64,000 nucleotides of DNA from UBA1672 sp963977495 (GCA_963977495.1 CAXBOT010000004.1:1-64000), one strand, 5' to 3'. Counted from the stretch's first letter, positions 8,070 to 17,724 are shown. Program-made: numbers and translations. The notes: generated by a model not told the origin, from the letters alone.

Positions 8070-9203
8070 TTGAAAGTTAGAGATCTTTCGAAGAGGATTG
8101 TGTTTTTGCCGTTGGCATTGGTTTTCATCGCGTGCATTTCATATGCATATGCAGGTGAGGCCGTACATTCCGATATTCAGGAATTTATCAATATCGATAG
8201 AAGCGTCGTGTCCTATGAGGATAGGCAGTACAGTGTGACAATCAAAGATGTCAATGTTCTGGTTTCCGATGGAACGACAATCTTTCTGTGGGGTATTGAA
8301 AAGATTAGTCAGAACGCCACCGTCTTTAATTTGAAAGCCAGAAATAAACTGGAAAAGCAAATTGGCGATGCGCCGATTCTCTGTACAATTAAAAGCAGAG
8401 ATGCGCAGGACGATAAAGTTGTTCATGCACAATGTATCAATCAAAATGAAGAAGATTTAAGTCTGTATCTTTTGCAAAAGGGGTTCGTTAGTGCGGATCG
8501 CACGGCCATTCACGGCACAATTTTCGAAAAACCCTATCTGGAAGCAGAACAAAGAGCGCAAAATGAACTCAATGGTGTCTGGGCATCTTCCGAAGGTGAC
8601 TTTTCGTCTTCCGCTGATGTGCAAAGCCAAAACTTTATGTTGGGCGCGTTCTTTTTGATGGCGGTCTTTATATTGGCGCTGGTTGTGCTGGGGTTCTTTG
8701 TTGTTCGCGGATTTAAAGGGGTGGTGGATGTGCAAAACCGTTCACTCGATCTGGCGATGAAGGAGCGAACGCTCAGGGATAAAGAAAAGCTGGTCATGGC
8801 CTCTATGATTAAATCCGAATTGCTTGAAAACAAAACGAAGATTGAGGCGTATCTTGTGATTTATGAAGAAATGCTTCAGGATTTTTCCGGCACCGGCCAA
8901 GCGCCGCGTTTTCAAAAAACCGGAGAAATTGTTCAAAAACAGCCCGCGCTCAGTCGCTCTGTCTTTGATGGGAATACATATAAACTTGATCTCTTCGGGA
9001 GTAATTTATCAAGTCAGGTTATTCATTATTACGCACGTATTAAAAGTGAGCCGGATTATATTGAAATCGCGCCTGATACGCCTGTGGCTGAGGTCAAGAA
9101 GACCATCGAGGCAGCGGTGGTCAATGCGAAAAAGCTTTATGATATCTCAGATGCGTTGTTACAAGGCTTTATCGATAATGCACTGGCACGCGCGGCAGAC
9201 TGA
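8070..9203 (+). CDS. Membrane-anchored protein with degenerate staphylococcal-nuclease-like domain
   Basis: I prefer the TTG start because a good ribosome site (AGGAAAGAG) precedes it; this gives 377 residues. In-frame GTG 7986 and ATG 8040 are alternatives. A signal peptide ends at SYAYA. The following domain (about residues 40-170) has the SNase-fold outline: a DGTTIFLWGI strand, NLKARNKL helix, AQC strand, and DLSLYLLQKGFV then YLEAEQRAQNELNGVW. The nuclease motif DAPE, the general base/arginine pattern and YGR are missing, so catalysis is unlikely. A membrane span (FFLMAVFILALVVLGFFVV) and a cytoplasmic helical tail follow. The job is unknown; binding or scaffolding is an inference. The fold assignment rests on pattern only. 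Confidence 0.6.
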   Translation: MKVRDLSKRIVFLPLALVFIACISYAYAGEAVHSDIQEFINIDRSVVSYEDRQYSVTIKDVNVLVSDGTTIFLWGIEKISQNATVFNLKARNKLEKQIGDAPILCTIKSRDAQDDKVVHAQCINQNEEDLSLYLLQKGFVSADRTAIHGTIFEKPYLEAEQRAQNELNGVWASSEGDFSSSADVQSQNFMLGAFFLMAVFILALVVLGFFVVRGFKGVVDVQNRSLDLAMKERTLRDKEKLVMASMIKSELLENKTKIEAYLVIYEEMLQDFSGTGQAPRFQKTGEIVQKQPALSRSVFDGNTYKLDLFGSNLSSQVIHYYARIKSEPDYIEIAPDTPVAEVKKTIEAAVVNAKKLYDISDALLQGFIDNALARAAD

Positions 9204-9207
9204 TTTT

Positions 9208-10629
9208 TTAAAATAAGGAGCCTTGGTCTCGTTTTTTAGGTGCATCACTTTGTGGTGTATTTTTTTTCTTATGAGGTGCAGGCGCATTTTTTGTGACAAG
9301 CGCGTCGACATAATCTTTGTTTTTGAATTGCAATGAAATGGCTTGGTTTTGCGTCAGGGCTTTGCCATTTGTAACGGGCATCCCGTTTTCATCACGCACG
9401 ACAACATATCCACGGCTTAAGACATTTTCGAAAGATAGAATCTCTAGCTTTTCAGAAGGGCGTTCAAACGCTCTGCGCTTATCGCTTAATATTCTTTTGC
9501 CTGTATTCTCCAGCCGTTCTGCAAAACTTATGAATTTGGTTTTCTTGATATTGACCATTTGCGCAGGATGCAAAAGGCGTACGCTTGTTTCGGTGTAGTG
9601 TTGTTTGGTCTTGCTCAGCTTTGTTTTAACGGCATGATTCAACCGATCACCTGCGCGATCAACATGCTGTGTTTTCAGTTCCAGCAAGCGCGCAGGATCA
9701 CCAAGCTTTGCGGCCATTGATTCGATTTTATGCCGATATTCTGACAATGTGCGGTTGATACCGCCCATTAAGCGTTTTTCATGATCGGCAATTTGCGCCA
9801 GTAAATTCAGACGTACAGGCACCGCCATCTCTGCCGCACCTGTGGGCGTGGGGGCGCGTAAGTCAGAGGCATAGTCAATTAATGTGGTGTCGGTTTCATG
9901 CCCAACGGCAGAAATAACAGGAATGGTGCTGCGCGCTGTGGCACGTACAACGTTTTCCTCGTTAAATGGCATCAGATCTTCTAAAGAGCCGCCGCCGCGC
10001 GCGACGATAATTAAATCAGGTCTTTGCGCACTGTCCAGCGCGTTAAAACCGTCAAGCGCGCGTGTGATTTCCTCTGCTGCGCCTTCCCCTTGGACTTTGA
10101 CAGGCCAAACAATGACGTGGCGCGGGAAACGATCTTGTAAACGATGCAAGATATCGCGGATGACTGCGCCAGTGGGGGATGTGATTACGCCAATTTTTTG
10201 AGGGAGGAACGGCAAAGGTTTTTTGCGCTCAGCATCGAAGAGTCCCTCGGCGGCGAGTTTCTTTTTACGCTCTTCCAGCATTTTAAGAAGCGCACCTTCA
10301 CCGGCAAGCTCCATTGATTCGATGATTAACTGATATCTGGAATTTCCGGGGTAGGTTGTCATTTTTCCGGTGCAAATAACATCCAGACCTTCTTCGGGGC
10401 GAATGGATAAACGCGAGACCACCCCTTTCCAGCACACAGCATCAATAACAGACTTCTCGTCTTTCAGGCTTGTATAAAGATGACCGGATTTCGGGATGGA
10501 AACGCGTGAAAGCTCGCCGCGCACCCTTACGCGACCATAATTTTCCTCAACCGTTCGCTTGACCGAAAACGCGAGTTCCGATACCGAAAATTCAGGAATA
10601 TTGCTGCGAAGTTCTGACTGTTCACTCAT
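9208..10629 (-). CDS. xseA: Exodeoxyribonuclease VII large subunit
   Basis: Large subunit of exonuclease VII, which with XseB degrades single-stranded DNA from both ends into oligonucleotides during mismatch repair and recombination. 473 residues versus about 456 in E. coli. The N-terminal OB-fold (about residues 12-115: FSVSELAFSVKRTVE, VRVRGELSR, GHLYTSLKD) binds DNA; the catalytic domain follows with IGVITSPTGAVIRDI, RGGGSLEDLMPFNEE and SAVGHETDTTLIDYASDLRAPTP cut into its usual order, then a long helical stalk. The extreme C terminus is a basic, Pro-rich tail. xseB is not in the window. It is divergent from putA, with a 61-nt space that must hold both promoters. Confidence 0.96.
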   Translation of the reverse strand: MSEQSELRSNIPEFSVSELAFSVKRTVEENYGRVRVRGELSRVSIPKSGHLYTSLKDEKSVIDAVCWKGVVSRLSIRPEEGLDVICTGKMTTYPGNSRYQLIIESMELAGEGALLKMLEERKKKLAAEGLFDAERKKPLPFLPQKIGVITSPTGAVIRDILHRLQDRFPRHVIVWPVKVQGEGAAEEITRALDGFNALDSAQRPDLIIVARGGGSLEDLMPFNEENVVRATARSTIPVISAVGHETDTTLIDYASDLRAPTPTGAAEMAVPVRLNLLAQIADHEKRLMGGINRTLSEYRHKIESMAAKLGDPARLLELKTQHVDRAGDRLNHAVKTKLSKTKQHYTETSVRLLHPAQMVNIKKTKFISFAERLENTGKRILSDKRRAFERPSEKLEILSFENVLSRGYVVVRDENGMPVTNGKALTQNQAISLQFKNKDYVDALVTKNAPAPHKKKNTPQSDAPKKRDQGSLF

Positions 10630-10690
10630 GGCTGTGTATCTTAGTGTTAAAAAAGAAGAATTTCTAGTAATCTCGTGATATTATGCCCGA

Positions 10691-13600
10691 ATGATTAATG
10701 TGTTTTCGTCATATATTTATAAAAATGAGGCAGAAGTCGTTGAAGAACTACTCGATTTTTTAGATTGGGATAAAGCCACCGCCAACACTGTCCATAAAAA
10801 TGCAATCGCATTGGTTGAAAAAACAAGACAAAACAAAGCCAACGTAGGCCAGTTAGAGGCCTTCCTTCAGGAATTTTCCCTTAATACGGATGAGGGCGTT
10901 GCCATGATGTGTTTGGCAGAGGCGCTTTTGCGTATTCCGGATATGCGTACGGCTAATGCCTTGATGAAGGATAGGGTCGCTGCGGCCAGTTGGTTGCATA
11001 CGCAGGGCAAATCATCCGATTGGATTACCAAGGCCGCGGGCGTTGGTATGGCGATTACGCGTAAAACGCTTGATGGCTCGCTCTCACGCTTGGGCGAACC
11101 TGTTATTCGTGAGGCCATGATTAAAGCCATGCAAATGATGGGCAAGCAATTTGTGCTTGGGACGGATATCAATAATGCGATTTCCAATGCGCAAAGCTGG
11201 GAAAAACATGGATACCGTATGTCGTATGACATGCTGGGCGAGGCCGCGCGTGATCAAAAAACGGCGGATGCTTATTTTGAGAGTTATAAAAAGGCCGTCG
11301 AAGCGGTGGCACAAAGTAATATAGATGAGGAAAAGGGCGCGGGCGTTTCGGTCAAGCTTTCTGCGCTTCATCCGCGATACACGTACAGCCAAAAAGAGCG
11401 CTGCGTGCCGGAAATAACCGAACGATTGCATGAGCTAGCAGTGCTGGCGGCGCAATATAACGTGCCTTTGACCGTGGATGCGGAGGAGGTGAACCGCCTT
11501 AATATCTCCATCGAGATTTTCGAAAATGTTTTGGCGTCTGACCTTTTGAAGGGGTGGGATGGTTTTGGATTGGCGGTGCAGGCTTATCAAAAGCGCGCTT
11601 TGCCTCTGATCACATATCTGGCAGAGCATGTGGGCGCATTGGGGCGTAAAATTCAGATCAGGCTTGTGAAGGGCGCATATTGGGACACGGAAATAAAGCG
11701 CGCACAGATGGAAGGTTTCCCCGAATATCCGGTATTCACCAGAAAGACGAATACCGATCTTTCATTTTTAGCCTGTGCGCAAAAGCTTTTTGAGCATCAG
11801 GACGTGATTTATCCGATGTTTGCCACGCATAATGCCCATACGATTTGCGCGATTGAACATATGGCAGAGCGCGCTGGCGCGGAGTATGAGTTTCAGCGTC
11901 TGCACGGCATGGGTGAGGGGCTGTACGCAACCTTATTTAGAGACTTGCCCGAGGGAGAGCCTGTTAAGGCGAGTATCTACGCGCCTGTTGGTCTTCATAA
12001 AGATTTACTGCCCTATCTTGTCAGGCGTTTGTTGGAGAATGGCGCAAACTCGTCCTTTATCAATAGGTTGATGGATGAAAATGTCCCAGCGTGGGAGATT
12101 GCCTATGATCCGGTTGATCCGGTGCGCAAATATGAGTGTAAACGCCACCCGAACATTCCTCTGCCGTCCGATATATTTGGGAACACACGTAAGAATTCCA
12201 TGGGGCTTGATCTGGATGATGCGGGTTGCTCGCAAGGTGTTGTGCATTATATTGCGGGTTATAAAATCAATGACAAACCGTTTTCTGTGGTTGGTGGTAA
12301 TCGCTACGAAGCCGTGGATGAGCAGTTTATTGAATGGGCTTTTGATAACGCAAAGCAGGCCTTTCGCGATTGGAATATCAGAAGCGTACAGCAACGCGCC
12401 CTTGCAATAGAGCGCTTTGCAGATTTATTGGAAGATTACAGAAACGAGCTTATGGCGATTTTGGTGCATGAGGCAGGAAAGACAATGCCTGATGCGCGGG
12501 ACGAAGTGCGCGAAGCCGTTGATTTCTGCCGTTATTATGCGGTGCTGGCGCGTGATATTTTTGATAAAAACGGTACGCTGCTGCCCGGCTATACAGGGGA
12601 AACAAACCGTTTGATTATGCAAGGACGCGGTGTGTTTGTGTGTATCAGCCCGTGGAATTTCCCCTTGGCGATTTTCACAGGGCAAGTCGTTGCCGCATTG
12701 GTGGCGGGTAACAGTGTGATTGCAAAGCCGGCATCACAGACGCCATATATTGCCATGCGTCTTGTTGAATTGATGCATCGTGCAGGTATTCCGCGCGATG
12801 TCGTGCAATTGTTAATCGGTGACGGTACGTACGGCAGTAAAATTCTGGAGCATAAGGATGTGGCGGGCGTTGTGTTTACAGGCTCAACACAAACTGCGAA
12901 GAAAATACAACAGACATTGGTTGTTCATAATGATGCGATTGTTCCCTTTATCGCCGAAACAGGCGGTCAAAATGCCATGATCGTTGATAGCTCCGCCTTG
13001 TTAGAGCAGGTTGTCGATGATGTTGTGCAAAGCGCGTTCAGTTCCGCGGGGCAGAGATGTTCGGCCTTGCGGGTGCTTTATGTTCAAAATGATATCGCAG
13101 ATTCATTTATCGAAATGCTTAATGGTGCAGTGAATGAGCTGAAAATAGATCACCCACAATCACTATCAGCTGATATTGGTTATATTATCGATGGGCCTGC
13201 GAAAGGCGAGTTGGATAGGTATCTTGAGTATATCGCATCCCATGGACGCTTGGTCGCCCAAGCCGAAATACCAGATAATTTAGCCAATAATGACCAATTG
13301 TTTGCGCCTGTGGCCTATGAAATATCCAATATTCATATTCTCGATGGTGAGGTTTTTGGGCCGGTGCTCCATATTCTGAGATTTCATATTGATCAGCTCC
13401 GCTTTGTTGTTAATCAAATCAACCGTAGTGGTTATGGCCTGACATTTGGTATGCATAGCCGTATCCAAACGCGTCAGGATAAGGTCGCGGAGATGATTGC
13501 CGCAGGGAATGTTTATATCAATCGTTCCATGACGGGCGCAGTGGTCGGTGTACAGCCCTTTGGCGGCATGGGGTTGTCGGGAACAGGGCCAAAGGCCGGT

Positions 13601-13699
13601 GGGCCGCATTATCTGTACGGATTTGCGACGGAAAAGGTCATTACGGTCGATACAACGGCCTCTGGCGGCAATGCAAGCCTGCTTTCTATTGATGATTAA
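10691..13699 (+). CDS. putA: Bifunctional proline dehydrogenase / P5C dehydrogenase
   Basis: Oxidises proline to glutamate in two steps, channelling the P5C intermediate. 1002 residues, the size of minimal PutA proteins: there is no N-terminal ribbon-helix-helix DNA-binding domain, so it should not repress its own gene. The FAD-dependent proline dehydrogenase barrel covers about residues 130-430 (GVSVKLSALHPRY, QIRLVKGAYWDTE, RLHGMGEGLY). The NAD+-dependent aldehyde dehydrogenase covers about 530-990, with SPWNFPLA, FTGSTQTAK, E in PFIAETGGQN, and the catalytic C790 in SAGQRCSAL. The C terminus lacks the extra domain of long PutAs. Together with the giant NAD-GDH at 33-38 kb it gives a full path from proline to 2-oxoglutarate. 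Confidence 0.97.
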   Translation: MINVFSSYIYKNEAEVVEELLDFLDWDKATANTVHKNAIALVEKTRQNKANVGQLEAFLQEFSLNTDEGVAMMCLAEALLRIPDMRTANALMKDRVAAASWLHTQGKSSDWITKAAGVGMAITRKTLDGSLSRLGEPVIREAMIKAMQMMGKQFVLGTDINNAISNAQSWEKHGYRMSYDMLGEAARDQKTADAYFESYKKAVEAVAQSNIDEEKGAGVSVKLSALHPRYTYSQKERCVPEITERLHELAVLAAQYNVPLTVDAEEVNRLNISIEIFENVLASDLLKGWDGFGLAVQAYQKRALPLITYLAEHVGALGRKIQIRLVKGAYWDTEIKRAQMEGFPEYPVFTRKTNTDLSFLACAQKLFEHQDVIYPMFATHNAHTICAIEHMAERAGAEYEFQRLHGMGEGLYATLFRDLPEGEPVKASIYAPVGLHKDLLPYLVRRLLENGANSSFINRLMDENVPAWEIAYDPVDPVRKYECKRHPNIPLPSDIFGNTRKNSMGLDLDDAGCSQGVVHYIAGYKINDKPFSVVGGNRYEAVDEQFIEWAFDNAKQAFRDWNIRSVQQRALAIERFADLLEDYRNELMAILVHEAGKTMPDARDEVREAVDFCRYYAVLARDIFDKNGTLLPGYTGETNRLIMQGRGVFVCISPWNFPLAIFTGQVVAALVAGNSVIAKPASQTPYIAMRLVELMHRAGIPRDVVQLLIGDGTYGSKILEHKDVAGVVFTGSTQTAKKIQQTLVVHNDAIVPFIAETGGQNAMIVDSSALLEQVVDDVVQSAFSSAGQRCSALRVLYVQNDIADSFIEMLNGAVNELKIDHPQSLSADIGYIIDGPAKGELDRYLEYIASHGRLVAQAEIPDNLANNDQLFAPVAYEISNIHILDGEVFGPVLHILRFHIDQLRFVVNQINRSGYGLTFGMHSRIQTRQDKVAEMIAAGNVYINRSMTGAVVGVQPFGGMGLSGTGPKAGGPHYLYGFATEKVITVDTTASGGNASLLSIDD

Positions 13700-13785
13700 A
13701 TAAGCGCACACACCAGATCACCTTGAAATTTTGCTTTCACATGTTTATGAATGAGCAAGCGCAGCATTGTTAGGAGTACAAAATC

Positions 13786-15081
13786 ATGAATATTCTTTTG
13801 GTCGGTTCAGGTGGACGTGAGCATGCATTGGCATGGAAATTGGTTCAATCCCCGCGTTGTTCAAAGCTTTATTGTGCGCCGGGCAATGCCGGTATAGCGG
13901 CGCAGGCGCAATGTGTTCCGATCAATGTTGATGAAATTGATCGCTTGGTTGAGTTTGCCAAGGAAAACGCCATTGATTTGGTGGTGGTGGGGCCGGAAAA
14001 TCCATTGGTTGATGGTTTGGCCGATCGTATGAGCGCGGCAGGTATTGATGTATTCGGCCCTTCGGCCAAAGCTGCGCAACTTGAGGGCTCAAAAGGCTTT
14101 ATGAAGGATTTGTGCGCTAAATATGATATTTTATCAGCCAAGTATGGCCGATTTACAGAAGTTGAATCAGCCCAAATATTCATTGAAAACACAGGCGCGC
14201 CGATTGTTGTTAAAACAGATGGTCTGGCGGCGGGTAAAGGTGTGATTATTTGTGAAACAACCGATCAAGCGATAGAGGCCACGAAAGATATGTTGTCGGG
14301 CGAGGCATTCGGCAATGCGGGGCTTGAGGTGGTGATTGAGGAGTTTCTGGAGGGCGAAGAGGTTAGCTTTTTCGCGCTGGCAGATGGCAAAACAATATTG
14401 CCTTTAACCTCGGCGCAGGATCATAAGCGCGTCGGCGATGGCGATACAGGTTTGAATACAGGCGGTATGGGCGCGTACAGTCCTGCTCATTTTATGACAG
14501 ACGCGCTGGAGCAGCAGATTATCGAAGATATTATAGAGCCTACCATTCGCGGCATGGCTTCCGAAGGTTGCCCGTTTACAGGCGTTCTGTTCGCCGGCCT
14601 TATGATTAAGGATGGTAAGGCAACGCTGCTGGAGCATAATATCCGTTTTGGCGACCCTGAATGTCAGGCTTTGATGATGCGTTTGGATGGTGATTTGGTT
14701 GATATTTTACAAGCCGCCGCGCAAGGCCGTTTGGAAGATGTGAAGGATAAAGTCAGTTGGTTGGATAATCCCGCGCTGTGCGTTGTGATGGCGGCGAACG
14801 GTTATCCGGGAAGCTATCAGAAAAATACGGTTATTGACGGCATTGACGCGGCGAACGCGGTTGAAAATGCCTATGTGTTCCATGCGGGTACATCAAAGGA
14901 TGACAGCGGCAATATCATCAGTGTCGGCGGGCGCGTTTTGGGCGTAACGGCGAGCGGAGATACGATCGCACAGGCGCAAGAGCAAGCCTATAAGGCCGTG
15001 GATGCGATCAATTGGCCTGATGGGTTTTGCCGCCGTGATATTGGCTGGCGCGCACTCAAGGCAAAAGAAGAAGCGGCCTAA
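13786..15081 (+). CDS. purD: Phosphoribosylamine-glycine ligase
   Basis: GAR synthetase: joins glycine to 5-phosphoribosylamine with ATP in the second step of purine synthesis. 431 residues, standard length. The N-terminal domain starts with ILLVGSGGREHALAWKL; the ATP-grasp domain shows VVKTDGLAAGKGV and VVIEEFLEGEEVSFF; DHKRVGDGDTGLNTGGMGAYSP and HNIRFGDPECQ are family signatures. A ribosome site (TTAGGAG) lies before the ATG. Its stop codon overlaps that of the convergent tadA gene by 3 nt within CTAA. No other purine gene is nearby, which is usual in this group. Confidence 0.97.
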   Translation: MNILLVGSGGREHALAWKLVQSPRCSKLYCAPGNAGIAAQAQCVPINVDEIDRLVEFAKENAIDLVVVGPENPLVDGLADRMSAAGIDVFGPSAKAAQLEGSKGFMKDLCAKYDILSAKYGRFTEVESAQIFIENTGAPIVVKTDGLAAGKGVIICETTDQAIEATKDMLSGEAFGNAGLEVVIEEFLEGEEVSFFALADGKTILPLTSAQDHKRVGDGDTGLNTGGMGAYSPAHFMTDALEQQIIEDIIEPTIRGMASEGCPFTGVLFAGLMIKDGKATLLEHNIRFGDPECQALMMRLDGDLVDILQAAAQGRLEDVKDKVSWLDNPALCVVMAANGYPGSYQKNTVIDGIDAANAVENAYVFHAGTSKDDSGNIISVGGRVLGVTASGDTIAQAQEQAYKAVDAINWPDGFCRRDIGWRALKAKEEAA

Positions 15082-15545
15082 CGTCTTTTTTTAAAGAAAT
15101 CTTTTAGAATTTGACCACAGGCATCGGCCATTAAACCGTGCTGAACAGTTGGCTTGTGATGGCAGGTTGGCTGCTCGTAAAATTTGCCGCCATGTAAAAT
15201 GCCGCCGCCTTTGGGATCTGAAGCCCCGATAATGACATGTTTTATCCGTGCAAATGACAGAGCCGCAGCGCACATCGCGCAAGGTTCCAGCGTAACATAC
15301 AGGGTATGGCCAGGAATGCGCTGCGCTTGTGCGGCATCGCAGGCGGCGCGTATCGCCAGAATCTCGGCATGTGCGCTCGGGTCGTTCAACTCGCGCGTTC
15401 GGTTGCCTGCCTTGGCAATGATTTTGCCTTCCGAATTAACAATAATCGCGCCAATTGGCACTTCATCACGCTCAGCAGCACTTTTTGCCTCTTCCATCGC
15501 GGCGCGCATAAAGCTATTGTCTTGTTCTGTGAAAGGATATTCCAT
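15078..15545 (-). CDS. tadA: tRNA-specific adenosine deaminase
   Basis: Deaminates A34 to inosine in the anticodon of tRNA-Arg(ACG). 155 residues from the chosen ATG, normal for the family. The zinc site is H59 in SAHAEI with catalytic E61, plus C89 and C92 in EPCAMCAAAL. A far longer open frame exists upstream, but it runs antisense through rluB and is rejected. The ATG (15545-15543) shares two bases with the ATG of the divergent rluB, so each gene's ribosome site lies inside the other gene. An internal ATG at 15509 (MRAAMEEA) would still leave the whole deaminase domain and would avoid the overlap. Its 3' end overlaps the purD stop. Confidence 0.93.
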   Translation of the reverse strand: MEYPFTEQDNSFMRAAMEEAKSAAERDEVPIGAIIVNSEGKIIAKAGNRTRELNDPSAHAEILAIRAACDAAQAQRIPGHTLYVTLEPCAMCAAALSFARIKHVIIGASDPKGGGILHGGKFYEQPTCHHKPTVQHGLMADACGQILKDFFKKRR

Positions 15546-16332
15546 GAGCGAAGATAAGCATAAAGGCGAACGTATTGCAAAGAGAATGGCACGCGCAGGC
15601 GTGTGTTCACGCAGAGATGCGGAGAAACTAATCATTGCAGGGCGCGTCAAAGTGAATGGCAAAGTGATTGATTCGCCTGCCTTGAACGTGACAGAAGACG
15701 ATAGAATTATGGTGAATGGTGAGGCTTTGCCTGAAAAACAGCAGACGCGGCTGTTTTTGTACCATAAACCGCCCGGGCTTGTGACCACCCATAAGGATGA
15801 GCGCGATCGCGCCACTGTGTTTGACCATTTGCCCGAATTTATGCCCCGCGTGGTGAGTATCGGACGACTGGATTTGAATACTGAGGGTTTGCTTTTGCTG
15901 ACAAATGATGGGGAATTGGCGCGGTTCTTAGAGCTTCCTGAAACAGGCTGGGCGCGGAAATATCGTGTACGTGTGCATGGTAAAGTCAACGAAACCCGCC
16001 TTGCATCGCTTAAGAGCGGGATTACGGTTGAGGGTGTACGCTATAAATCGATCATCGCCAAGCTTGAGGATAAAGCAGAAGACCAATATACGTCGGGTAC
16101 AAATTCATGGATATCCATGACCTTGCATGAGGGAAAGAACAGAGAGATTCGCCGTGTGATGGAGGCTTTGGGGTTGAATGTTACGCGTTTGATCCGTACG
16201 GATTACGGCCCGTTTTCTTTGGGGAAAATGAGCCGTGGCAGCGTATCCGAAGTTAAAACCGATGTTATGAAGCATCAGGTCGCTAAGTTTTTTAAGAATG
16301 CAAAACCACCTGCCAGACGCAAAAAATCATGA
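15544..16332 (+). CDS. rluB: RluB/RsuA-family pseudouridine synthase
   Basis: Converts a specific uridine of rRNA into pseudouridine; the 262-residue length and lack of a long N-terminal extension fit the RluB/RsuA/RluE group, most likely acting on 23S rRNA (the RluB target U2605), which is inferred. An S4 RNA-binding domain covers about residues 8-65 (RMARAGVCSRRDAEKLI), then the catalytic domain with GRLDLNTEGLLLLTND holding the active Asp, and EGKNREIRRVMEALG. The ribosome site GAAAGGA is 6 nt upstream of ATG and lies inside tadA. It overlaps rsmD by 4 nt (ATGA), so the two are co-translated. Confidence 0.9.
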   Translation: MSEDKHKGERIAKRMARAGVCSRRDAEKLIIAGRVKVNGKVIDSPALNVTEDDRIMVNGEALPEKQQTRLFLYHKPPGLVTTHKDERDRATVFDHLPEFMPRVVSIGRLDLNTEGLLLLTNDGELARFLELPETGWARKYRVRVHGKVNETRLASLKSGITVEGVRYKSIIAKLEDKAEDQYTSGTNSWISMTLHEGKNREIRRVMEALGLNVTRLIRTDYGPFSLGKMSRGSVSEVKTDVMKHQVAKFFKNAKPPARRKKS

Positions 16333-16883
16333 AAATAGTTTCGGGAAAATATGGTGGGCGTCGCCTTATTGTGCCGAAAAATCGGGATATTCGACCGACC
16401 ACGGATAAAGTGCGCGGCGCGGTGTTTAATATGCTGCTCTCACGCGGCGCGGTGCAGGATGTACGTGTTTTAGATGCCTTTTGCGGCAGCGGCGCCTTGG
16501 GGCTGGAGGCGCTCTCAAGGGGGGCGGCGCATTGTACTTTTGTCGACAGGGCGCGTGTCTCGATTGATTTGGCGCGCGAAAATGCCGCCGCATTGAATGC
16601 GCTGGATGATTGTGCGTTCTCAGTGCGTGATTCGTTAAAAGGGATGGTAAAACAACAAGATAGTGAAGCGTACGGTTTGGTGTTTCTTGACCCGCCTTAT
16701 CACAAAGACCTGATCGGCGCAGCGCTAGAGCCATTGGTTTCGGGTGGCTGGCTTGCCGATGAGGCGTGGATTGTGTGCGAAAGTGAAAAGCAATTCGTTC
16801 TGCCGACTATTGAGGGCATAATCCCCGATCAGGAAAAAACGTACGGCGATATCAAGATTACGTTGGCGGCCTTTAACCGGTGA
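16329..16883 (+). CDS. rsmD: 16S rRNA (guanine-966-N2) methyltransferase
   Basis: SAM-dependent methyltransferase for G966 of 16S rRNA in the 30S subunit. 184 residues. MKIVSGKYGGRRL is the family N terminus; the SAM-binding loop is VLDAFCGSGALGLEALSRGA, cut here at its key residues, and the catalytic motif IV is DPPY (LVFLDPPYHKDL, about residue 118). It overlaps the preceding rluB gene by 4 nt, forming an rRNA-modification pair. Its stop overlaps the 3' end of the convergent uppP gene by 11 nt. Confidence 0.95.
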   Translation: MKIVSGKYGGRRLIVPKNRDIRPTTDKVRGAVFNMLLSRGAVQDVRVLDAFCGSGALGLEALSRGAAHCTFVDRARVSIDLARENAAALNALDDCAFSVRDSLKGMVKQQDSEAYGLVFLDPPYHKDLIGAALEPLVSGGWLADEAWIVCESEKQFVLPTIEGIIPDQEKTYGDIKITLAAFNR

Positions 16884-17724
16884 TCGTGCCGGAATAAAGC
16901 AAGATAAGCAGCCCGCCGCCCAGAATAACGCGGTAGACAGCAAACACCGTAAAGGTAAAACGCTGCAGGAATTTCATCATAACGGCAAGTGCAATCCAGC
17001 CTGATATAAATGACAAAACCGTGCCGAGTAAGGCATCAAAGCCAAGCTGTACATCACCTTTTTCAACTAAATCCAAACCGATAAGCGCGCCTGCGCCACT
17101 GATTGCGACCATGGCGAGGAGCATGGAATAATGCGCGCTGTCTGTGCGGCTATAGCCTAAAAAGCGTGACGCGGTCATGGTAATACCAGAGCGGCTGGTT
17201 CCCGGAATAAGCGCAAGAATCTGCGCCAATCCAACAAGGAGCGCATCTTTGTACGTCATGTCCTTGATTTCTTTGGTTGTGCTGGTTTTTGTATCGGCGT
17301 ACCACAACACCACACCGAAAATAAGGGTTGTCCACGCAATGACATAGAGTGTTTTAAGCCAGTCAGGCTCGAACATATGCAAGACGAGACCAGCGATAAT
17401 CACAGGGATGGAACTGACGAGCACAAATTGTAAAAGTTTCGCATCATCTGATTGCGCGTTCTTTGTACCGATATCTTTTAAGCCCATCAGCATACGGAGT
17501 ATATCGCGCCAGAAATAGACAAGTACGGCGAAGAGTGTGCCAACATGAACGGAAATATCCATAATCAGGTTGTTTTCATCCCAATGATCGCATTGATCAG
17601 CAAAACAATGGAACAGACCTAAATGCCCGCTGGAACTGACGGGAAGAAATTCGGTTAATCCCTGTATGACAGCCAGTATAATAATATGGTATAAAATCAT
17701 GGGTTCGCTCACATATAAATTCAT
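16873..17724 (-). CDS. uppP: Undecaprenyl-diphosphatase
   Basis: Integral membrane phosphatase (BacA family) that recycles undecaprenyl diphosphate to the monophosphate carrier for peptidoglycan synthesis; its overexpression gives bacitracin resistance in other bacteria. Signature motifs are EFLPVSSSGHLGLF near the N terminus and PGTSRSGITMTASRFLG in the second half, with about eight membrane spans. I chose the ATG at 17724 (MNLYVSEP, 283 residues) because a GGAG element lies 11 nt upstream; ATG 17700 (MILYHIII, 275 residues) would match the usual family N terminus equally well. Confidence 0.94.
   Translation of the reverse strand: MNLYVSEPMILYHIIILAVIQGLTEFLPVSSSGHLGLFHCFADQCDHWDENNLIMDISVHVGTLFAVLVYFWRDILRMLMGLKDIGTKNAQSDDAKLLQFVLVSSIPVIIAGLVLHMFEPDWLKTLYVIAWTTLIFGVVLWYADTKTSTTKEIKDMTYKDALLVGLAQILALIPGTSRSGITMTASRFLGYSRTDSAHYSMLLAMVAISGAGALIGLDLVEKGDVQLGFDALLGTVLSFISGWIALAVMMKFLQRFTFTVFAVYRVILGGGLLILLYSGTITG

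Noticed and set aside
15546..15989. Long N-terminal extension of the tadA frame on the minus strand
   Set aside because: It is antisense to rluB, has no recognisable domain, and TadA proteins start near the ATG at 15545.
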